From the NCBI RefSeq assembly GCF_021018805.1, contig NW_026960611.1, positions 1,364,001 to 1,428,000 on the forward strand: a DNA stretch of 64,000 nt, read 5' to 3'. Under the pieces are notes generated by a model that was not told where the DNA came from, did not search any database, and was given only the letters and a program-made list of their open reading frames with translations. The DNA is from Prinia subflava. Lineage: Eukaryota > Chordata > Aves > Passeriformes > Cisticolidae. Below are positions 56,649 through 64,000 of this stretch, piece by piece. The position numbers and the translations under genes are program-made. Numbering within the stretch: position 1 is the stretch's first letter; every line of letters begins with the position of its first letter.

Positions 56649-59600
56649 ATGGGGCAATCACACTCTACCGGTGATAAATATCTTTATAAGCAACTAAAGC
56701 ATTTATTGTACTCCAGCCAAAGTAAGTTACCAAAAGAAGAGCTAAAAAACCTCTTAGAATGGACTTTGATTAATTTCCCAAATGTTGACCGGTCAGCTGT
56801 ATTCACCAAAGAATTTTGGGACACAGTCGGAATTAAGCTCTTTAATAACATTTCCCGCCGTGATTTCGCGGCTGGGGAGCTCGTCCCAGCCTGCAGAGCG
56901 CTTGTAGAAGTGCTTGCTGCGAAGGAGCGACCCGCGGTAGCTGCTTTGAAGAACGCCGTTCCCACCGCGAGTTTGCAGCAGGACACGCCCACCGCCTTCC
57001 AGCCGAACCTCGTGGCTCCGGTACCCACCGTCCCGCTAGCCCCTGCCGCCCCGTCCCCTCTCCCCGCGGCCCCTGGCACCCCACCTGCCCCCACTACCCC
57101 CCCTCCACCCCGATCCGCGCCATCCCGCCGCTCCCTGCTGTCCCGGCTACCGCGGTATCGGCCCCCGGTTCCACCGGAGTCCCCGCGGTCCCCCTCCTCG
57201 CTTCTGCCCCAGCGAGCCCGCCCACCGCCGTCCCTGCGCCTCTATCAGCCTCCCTAAGTCCCGCCGAGCCGGCCGCTTGCCCCTACCCACCCACGACTCT
57301 GCCAGCTGCTGTCATCCCACCTCCCCTGGCCGCGGCCGCGACCACCACGTGTCCCCCTCAGCGCCGCGCCGCTTCCCCTCCCCCGGCACCCCCTGTGCAC
57401 GTGCCCGCGGCTCCCTTTGTGTCCCCCGGGGCTCTAGCGCGATTCCCCAGCCCCGCCGTTCCGGCGGCGCTCCCTTGTCCCGGCGCTGCTGCGCGGGACC
57501 TCGTAGAAGCTGCGCTAAACACCGCAGCCCCGGCTGCGGCCAGTGCCGCGGTGCTCCGCCCGCCGCCCGCCCCGGTGCTCGCCGCGGCTGTTCCCGTGTT
57601 GGAAACGGCGCCCTCCCCCCTTCCCGCTGCCGCTCCGGCCCGACCCCACAGTCCCGCCGCCCCGGAGGCTCCGCTCATGCCCACACAGACCCCGATGTTT
57701 GCGGCCGCCGCGCCCAGAGCCGTGCCTCCCTCCGCGCCCGCGGCGGCAGCCCAGCCTCCCGCCCCCGGTTCCCCCGGAGCGCCTCCGTTGTTCGCCGCGC
57801 CGCCGCTGCTCGCCGTCCCGGGCCGGGCCGTGCCGGCTCCGCCGCAGCCCTCTGCGTCCGAGCTGCTGCGTGGAGTCGCCCCGCCGCTTCTTGCCACCGC
57901 CGATGCCCCGTTCCCGCCCGCGGCCGCGCTGCCCTCTGCGCCCCCAGTCCCGGCTGCGGCGCTGATGGACACAGACACGCAAGCCCTGCCTAGCACGTGG
58001 GCCATTGTCCCGCATCACGCGGAACCGCTGGGGTGGCCCGCGCATGCGCAGTTGCCGCTTCCCCGGAACCAGCACGCCCCGCCTCCGCCCCCCGCAGCCT
58101 TTGCCGCGGCTCTGACACAGCCTCCCGGTCCCGACCCGCCGCCTGCCACGGTGCAGCCCCAGCCGGCATCCCTGTGCCCGCCGCCCCCATGCCAGGCTGC
58201 ACGGCCGGCGCCGCCGCCAGAGCCGATATTCGCAATTCCAGAACTGTATCCATCCGCGCCGCCAGCCCAGCCAGTTACTGCTCCGACAGCCCCAGCTGCA
58301 GCCTCTCCGCAAATAATCCCTCCCGCAGCCCTGCCCACCATGCCACCACCAAGGCACCAGCCCACGGCTCCCACGCATCTGCAGCCCCCAAACATCCCTC
58401 CGCCGCCACCCGCCGAGTCCACACACAACACCGCTACAGCCGATTCCTGCACCGCCTTGGATGCATCCTTCTGCGCCACCCTCTCTGCCATATGCCGCCG
58501 TCCCGGGCACAGCCACATCTTTCAGAGACCCATCACCAGCGCACGACCCTGCCCAGCTAACAGCTGATGTGCCTTCGCTGTCAGCTCCTCTGCCTCCGAT
58601 GCCTGCTGCCCTACCCCAGCCACCGAATCTCCTGTCACCCAGCTGCGTTCCCGCCTTCCGCACCCCTAGCACCGAGTGAGACTTAATTGTATCACAATTC
58701 GTCCATACAGTCCCAGCCAAACACACAAACCGTGCAACGAAAAGGGGGAGAGTGGAATACGACAGCTGCTTCAACGAATACAGGACAGACAAAGAACCAT
58801 TTTGTCCCTGCAAATGACAACCCTTTGATTCAAATACAAGAGAACCCTGAAAAACAAATAAGTCTGTTCCCAAACAGCTCTACAGGCCCCCCTGTCCCTG
58901 TGTTTGGGACAGACTTCTCAACCCAAAATGAGACATTAAACCCTGAGTATTCATTAACATCAATCCCAAAAGTACAAAACCCCCAGAAGTGTTTTGACAC
59001 TTCCCAGTTCACAGACTGGCATGAAGTCAGACGCCAGATTCGCAAAGAGGAAAGTCTAAATCCTCTAGCTATGCCTGTGCTATTCAGCCAACAAGCCGAA
59101 GGTCCAAGAACATGGACAGCTATCCCACCTCATGAGATAAAAGAACTACGAAAAGCAGTGAAAGACAGTGGCATTTGCTCACCATACTTTAAACAACTGC
59201 TTAAAAGTACAATAGAAGAACACACACTGACACCAAATGACTGTAAAAATCTCACCAGTGTAATTCTCACAGATTCACAATATATGCTGTGGGAACATAT
59301 ATGGAGAAGAATGCTTACAGGGGTTTTGACCACTTACAGGCAAAGTTCTGATGCAACCCTTCGCACCCTTACCATATCTAAGTTGACTGGTGAACATCCT
59401 GATGATCGGAATGAAGATCAAGTGAACCTACCCAGAATAGTGTTTGATGACATTAAAAAAAATGGCTCATAGAGCCTTTTTGCAGATTCAGCCTGCAGGA
59501 AGTTTTGAAAAAGCCTATAATCTGATTAGTCAAGAGTTGTCTGAACCATTTCATGCATTTGCAGACCGAGTGATACAAGCAGCAGAAAGGCAATGCGGCG

Positions 59601-60296
59601 ATGATATAGCTCGCCCAATTATGATAAGAGACATTATTGAAAATAACGCCAATGCTGAATGTAAGAGTAATCAAAGCCCTAGGAAAAGAAAGACCCACAG
59701 TACCTGAAATGATTGAAGCCTGCAACAGAATTGGAAGTCCACAGCAAGTGGCAGCTATCCAAGCAAATGAACTTGGAAAGACTTTAGGAGAAAAAATTGA
59801 ACAAGCTCTTACAGCTCAGGCAACACAGGCAGAGGCACGAGACCAAAAACTGACTGAAATTCTAGCTGCTTTGCACCTGAACTCCCAGCAACAAAACAAC
59901 ACCATGGCTGTTATGCAAACTGCTGTAACCTCAGCACCTTGCTACTTTTGTAAAAAACCCGGTCATATTGTGAGACATTGCCCAGAAATTAAAAGGGGTG
60001 CACAAGCACCGCGTTGCTGCCATGCCTGCAAGAAAGGGAAACATCATGCCTGGCAATGTCGAGCTAAGCATGACACAAGACAAACCCATTTTCCAAAAAA
60101 CTCCAAAGCGAGCGCGCAATGCCATCACGTGACGACACAAATAGTGGCATCCCAAACACCCGAGGCAAAATTTATGAATGCCCCGACTCCACAACACTCC
60201 GCTACATTACCGGTCGAATCCCAGGTAATGACCCAGACCTACTACCACCAAGATCCTGGCGAACTTTGGCAACCTCCAAATCAACAACATTTTTGA
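56649..60296 (+). pseudogene. gag: gag with frameshifts, provirus Q
   Basis: Matrix starts Met-Gly-Gln (56649) and is open to 57257. A very long Pro/Ala-rich spacer (57260-58570) is read in a different frame. Capsid follows: N-terminal domain 58687-59455 in a third frame, then a slip in an A8 run near 59455, then the major homology region (59530-59590, SEPFHAFADRV-like). A one-base insertion near 59660 changes frame again. Nucleocapsid (59940-60060) has two zinc knuckles, CYFCKKPGHIVRHC and CHACKKGKHHAWQC, both intact CX2CX4HX4C. At least three frame changes make it non-functional as a single Gag. GC content of the spacer is far above its neighbours. Confidence 0.88.
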
Positions 60297-60597
60297 AAGG
60301 CAATGGCTAAATAGTTTGTTTGACGGTTGGAGCTTTGCACCTTGGCTAAAGGAACTTTGTAAAATAGGCCTGTTCATTTTAGTAGTAATAGTTGTAGTTT
60401 TAGTAGCAGTTCCCTGCATACTTCAGTGTGTGCAGAAAATTATGAGTAAAGCAGTTTCTAGTATTTTAATTGTTCATCAGAACGGGGGAGATGTTGGGAA
60501 GGATGAAGTAGAAAGACCTTGCAAATATGGTGGTTTAGATTCTGGGAGTCTGAGTTCAACAAGCGAGATAGAAATGAAAGCATGCTTTGAGATTTAG
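60250..60597 (+). pseudogene. env: Env C-terminal end, provirus Q
   Basis: Directly after gag, with no pol, comes the end of Env TM: a WLNSLFDGW-like pre-membrane stretch, a Val/Leu/Ile membrane segment, PCILQCVQ, and a tail through the polypurine tract (NGGDVG) that stops at TAG 60595-60597, inside U3. All of pro, pol, SU and most of TM is missing. The gag-env junction lies near 60250. Confidence 0.88.
60481..60491 (+). other. Polypurine tract, provirus Q
   Basis: AACGGGGGAGA immediately before the 3' LTR start; one C interrupts the purines. Confidence 0.8.
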
Positions 60598-60980
60598 GGT
60601 GTAGGGTACAGGGCCATCAGCTTGTGAACAACGACCTGCTAAGCTGAGGGCCAGATCGTTTGATTAAACAATCCCCTTCTGCTTGCCTTAGGTGATGGGA
60701 CATTTCTATTGGCTGTATGTGTTGTTATCTTGTATTAGATTGGTTTGTCCAACTCATACTATTCAACTTGGAAAGATATTTAATGTACAGTATTCGGGAC
60801 CTCACTCAGTTGCTCTGCTCTCGGCTCTGCTCTCTGTTCCTGTTCCTGCTCTCCTGGCCTGCTTTAGCTGTGCCTAGCAGCTACAAGCAAGGCCCTCACA
60901 ATAAACCACGTGCTACCCCTGCTACTTTGCTTATAGAGATACTTTGTCGCCGACTCTACCATCACGGAGATACTCCTTCA
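60492..60980 (+). mobile_element. 3' LTR of provirus Q
   Basis: A 489-bp LTR, TGTTGGGAAGG to CTCCTTCA, followed by TCCAAG (60981-60986), which completes a perfect 6-bp duplication. A TATTTAA box lies near 60777 and AATAAA at 60900-60905. It holds the 152 bases (60785-60936) absent from the 5' LTR. Confidence 0.92.
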
Positions 60981-60986
60981 TCCAAG

Positions 60987-62611
60987 TCCTTCCTGGCTTT
61001 CCCCTTTTTATCAAAAATAAGCACAAAATCCCATGGGCAAAACCACCCTCCTCTGTGGCCTCAGATGGAAGAACCGACAAACCTACACCTGTTTTTTGAG
61101 GGAAGACTGTATACACCCCTACTTACTTGCATAAAGACCCAGAATCTGGCCATCCTGAAAATCATCTTGGCAGATTGCTGGATCTGATCATACATCCTTT
61201 TCCAGAGTGTCTGATTTCTTTTGCCTTGCTCAAAGGCAATGGGTGATTTACAGATTCTCCACCAGGCTTCTGTTACCCACTGTACTGGATCCATAGCTTC
61301 AGGCTTGTTGGATAATTGAAGGCATCATTATCAGAGTGCTTCTTTCTCGTTTAAGAAATCAAACTCGTGTGAAGTTCTGGGATGAATAGTGAGCTATGTG
61401 ATTATTAAAATCCTACCATTTTCTACCAGATTGGACAATTCAAACAGTTCAAAACAATTGCCAGGTACAGGTAGATGATAGTAAAGAGATGAAATCACAA
61501 GAGACACATGCTGGCACAACCTGTGTTGGTGCTGTAAGTCCTACAGGAAGACAGACACATAGCAAGTGTCAACCATCAACAGATGTTTTCCCTTAATGAC
61601 AGGAAAAACAGTGCAAGCAGTCATGACAACCTGGAAGAAAACATGTATGTTACAGTTGTCTCCCAGAAAAGGTAGATAAACTTCAAGGAAGCATTGATAT
61701 TAAAAAAAAATGCTAACAATATGAAATGTACAGAGGATTAGATCTTTCCTGCACTTGACGTAGCAGCCAGGATAAGCACTAGAATAAAATACCTCATAGT
61801 AGGCCCTTTGTAAATCAGAACCTGATAGCTATAAGGGAGAAAGTTGTTTGTTGCAGGAATTATGAGATCTTAAAAGATTTGATATCACTAATGAGAGAGC
61901 TTATTTCTTTCTGCAGCAAGGATTATTCAGTTCCCCCATGACACGGTTAATACTTGATGAATATTTCACTTTTAAATGCAAGCAAAGAAAAGCAGCAGAG
62001 TTTTACTTCTTGATTAGCTTCTTGCTTTCTGTTTGCAAAGTCTGTATGTCATCTAATCTGCTGGGGTTTGTCTCACCAGAGAAACTGAACACTTATAAGT
62101 AGAATATACATTCAAGATGTTTGTAGCTGGAATAATTGATTCTAAGGGAACTTTCACCATAACAGAGAAAAGATCATTTAAAAACAACCCAAAAAATAGT
62201 TTAAAACCATAAGAAAGAATTATATTCACCACAAAGAAATTATGTGAAATATGGGACCTCATATATAAGCTTTAATATAGGAAGGACATCAGTGGTAGAA
62301 AGGATTGGAATACTTGAAGGTAAGAGTTCCCAAAGGAAATGGAGGAGTGCCACAAGAGCTGGTACAAGGTTTTTCATCAAGAATAAAAATAAAGATAAAT
62401 GAAGATACAAAGTACAGAGTTTATTATATGGGAATATAATAGGAATAACATAATCTAATTTAAACTTGTCCCTCATCCCACATTAAACTCTAATGGAAAC
62501 TCTAAGCCTTTTATTTTCTGACTAACTGTACACACGTAACTGTCTCTGAATTTGACTCAACTGGCCTCCATGGAAAGGAATCTAAGCTGGAATCATTTGC
62601 ATGCTTAGAAG
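60987..62611. other. No gene seen
   Basis: Flanking DNA of provirus Q, unique-looking, with no recognised gene or repeat. Confidence 0.5.
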
Positions 62612-62863
62612 TGTTGCCTTCCGATAGAAGGCAGGCGACCTGGGTTCCAGAAAGCAGCACGGCAACTCGACCTCTCCCGAGTTACTCGGTCCACTGACAC
62701 ACTGGCATCCATACAATAGATGGTCAAAAATGGCATTTATTCCTTTACCTCGTGGTGTTAAATAGTCAAAGGGGGCTTTACTATGTCAGAGGGGGGCGGA
62801 GGGTCCTTATCTTTCTGTGACATCCAAGATCTTCCAGGCGCCTGTCCTTACCTACCACACACA
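62612..62863 (-). mobile_element. 3' LTR of gammaretrovirus-like provirus T
   Basis: On the minus strand, a short LTR (about 252 bp) from TGTGTGTGGTAGG to AAGGCAACA. TATTTAACACC lies near 62755 and GGAATAAATGCC near 62735. The end forms a hairpin TTGCCTTC/GGAAGGCAA. It follows the polypurine tract. The 5' LTR lies beyond the window. Confidence 0.75.
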
Positions 62864-62866
62864 TCT

Positions 62867-62884
62867 CCCCCCCCCCCCCCCCCC
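62867..62884 (-). other. Polypurine tract with G18 run, provirus T
   Basis: On the minus strand GTG18AGA directly precedes the LTR. The length of the G run is unusual and may have grown after insertion, or may be an assembly artefact. Confidence 0.75.
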
Positions 62885-62959
62885 ACAAAAAAAAATGAGG
62901 CAGTCATAAACATAGGCATTAAGATAGGGTACAAAGTAGTAACTTAATAAGGGGAAGGG

Positions 62960-63206
62960 GTTTGGAAAACCTGAGTAAATTTTGTGAGGCTGATTAGACA
63001 AACTTCGCCACTGGCAATGCTCACAGTTTGGTTTACAGCATTTGTTGTTGGCCTATAAATAGAATGTTGGCCCGTTCCAGGTGGGTTTGAACAAATGAGA
63101 CCAGCTTGTTTAGCAGGCATGGTCCCAAGGTGAGAGCTAAAAGCAACACTGCCAGTGGACCTATCAGGGTGGAACTTAGGGTGGTGAGCCATGGTGATTG
63201 ATTGAA
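62960..63206 (-). pseudogene. env: Env membrane anchor after the stop, provirus T
   Basis: Immediately after the TAG at 63207-63209 the same frame continues with a pre-membrane SPWLTTL stretch and a Leu-rich anchor (LIGPLAVLLLALTLGPCLL). An extra G near 63085 then breaks the frame, and stops follow. Confidence 0.75.
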
Positions 63207-64000
63207 CTAGGACTCGAACCAACCCTGTTGGACTTCCCTGTCTCTTTTTCTCTGGGCCAGTCTATCTCGGAGCTCTGCCATGGAGTCTCTTACGACTCCT
63301 GTATGATCAGCATAAAAACAGCATTCTTCTTTCAAGGCGGCACACAAGCCTCCTTGTTGCATGAACAGGAGGTCCAGTCCTTGCCTGTTCTGCAAGAAAA
63401 CTTCTGAGAGTGAGGAAACTGATTTCTCCAGAAAGGAGATGGATTTCTCGATCCTCTGCAAGTTTTCATCGATGGTCATCTGCAGCTGGGAAAGTCCTTG
63501 GTGTTGGGTCACGAGGGCCGAGACACCTGTGGCTGTGCCGGCTGCTCCCAGGCCGAGCAGCATTGCGATAGTTACACCTGTTATTATTTCTCTTTTGTGG
63601 AGCCTGCTGGGTTCCTCGAAAAGTTGGCACACATCCTCGTCTGAGTGGTACAGGACCCTAGGAACAATTAGAACTTGGACACAAAAATGGTCAGAGTCAT
63701 TGAATTTGGCAAGGGACACAAAAGGACTCACCCCAGCTAGCTGACAAACCCACATCCCGGATGCAGATGGGATCACCCACTTGTTGATCTTTTTGTCAGG
63801 TTTGACAACTTCGGTGCAAACATTTCTTTTCTGCTTTGCTAAGGTGGCATTGCTAAAGCATTTTCCCTGGCCCGTGACTTGACTCAGGGTGATTCCTCTG
63901 CGGGGAGTGTCCCACCTGCACTGATGGGGGACATTGGCTGTGGAGTAACTGAAGGGGATGTTTAAAGCAACTCCTTCGTAGAAAGGAGTTTTAACATCGT
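63207..64000 (-). CDS. env: Env, partial (SU C-terminus and TM ectodomain), gammaretrovirus-like provirus T
   Basis: The minus-strand frame is open from the window edge to TAG 63207-63209, 264 codons. It shows the SU end, a basic cleavage site (RLHKR near 63600), a Gly/Ala-rich fusion peptide (VTIAMLLGLGAAGTATG), a coiled region, and the gamma-type immunosuppressive segment LQNRQGLDLL with CX6CC (CAALKEECC). The stop replaces the Trp expected after a WFES-like stretch, so the product would lack its membrane anchor. The rest of SU is outside the window. The gene is class I, unlike the other Env genes here. Confidence 0.88.
   Translation of the reverse strand, partial: DVKTPFYEGVALNIPFSYSTANVPHQCRWDTPRRGITLSQVTGQGKCFSNATLAKQKRNVCTEVVKPDKKINKWVIPSASGMWVCQLAGVSPFVSLAKFNDSDHFCVQVLIVPRVLYHSDEDVCQLFEEPSRLHKREIITGVTIAMLLGLGAAGTATGVSALVTQHQGLSQLQMTIDENLQRIEKSISFLEKSVSSLSEVFLQNRQGLDLLFMQQGGLCAALKEECCFYADHTGVVRDSMAELRDRLAQRKRDREVQQGWFES

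Noticed and set aside
57277..58873. Long open frames on both strands in the GC-rich part of provirus Q
   Set aside because: They arise from the Pro/Ala-rich gag spacer, whose GC-rich codons leave few stops in any frame. Only the plus frame leading into capsid is plausible.
1..64000. tRNA, rRNA or snRNA genes
   Set aside because: I saw no promoter boxes or cloverleaf-type sequence I could support by eye; a tRNAscan or Infernal run would settle it.

Overview
The window looks like gene-poor bird DNA, most likely from a songbird. It carries CR1 LINE fragments in the avian style and a dense, nested set of endogenous retroviruses (ERVs). These are class II elements with alpharetrovirus-like Env and betaretrovirus-like dUTPase-protease-pol, plus one gammaretrovirus-like Env. 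I found no complete host gene, no RNA gene and no CRISPR array. The ERV density would suit a sex chromosome (W) or another low-recombination region, but that is inference only.

Layout. 1-1145: 3' end (env TM plus LTR) of a minus-strand class II provirus (N). 1146-1805: a GC-rich degenerate tandem-repeat module (E1). 1806-7095: 5'-truncated plus-strand provirus A with dUTPase-protease, pol with an internal RT deletion, an uninterrupted env and a 3' LTR. 7096-16642: mostly unique AT-rich DNA with one CR1. 16643-24567: solo LTRs, dispersed LTR-like repeats, simple repeats and one possible decayed host exon. 24568-31154: a minus-strand LTR pair (P) around about 6 kb with no recognisable retroviral gene and with other LTRs nested inside. 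31155-37350: a long GC-rich LTR-like repeat, a solo LTR of the A family, and an S-family LTR. 37353-44260: one CR1 split by the minus-strand provirus M (37514-44098), which itself contains a solo LTR (L3) and a foreign segment with a Cys-rich decayed reading frame and a second E module. 44404-45205: another A-family solo LTR. 45206-55714: mostly unique DNA with three repeat copies. 55715-60980: plus-strand provirus Q with a target-site duplication and gag, but no pol and only the end of env. 62612-64000: 3' end of a minus-strand gammaretrovirus-like provirus (T), running off the window.

The A, M, N and Q proviruses share one plan at the 3' end: the membrane segment of Env TM, a short cytoplasmic tail whose codons run through the polypurine tract, and an Env stop inside U3. 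Proviral genes are mostly broken. The exceptions are the provirus A env (444 codons) and the visible provirus T env, which stays open until a stop placed just before its membrane anchor. The most unusual structures are a row of covarying stem-loops in the A-family U5, a 152-nt GT...AG-bounded segment missing from only one Q LTR, and a set of Trp-to-stop changes across three proviruses.
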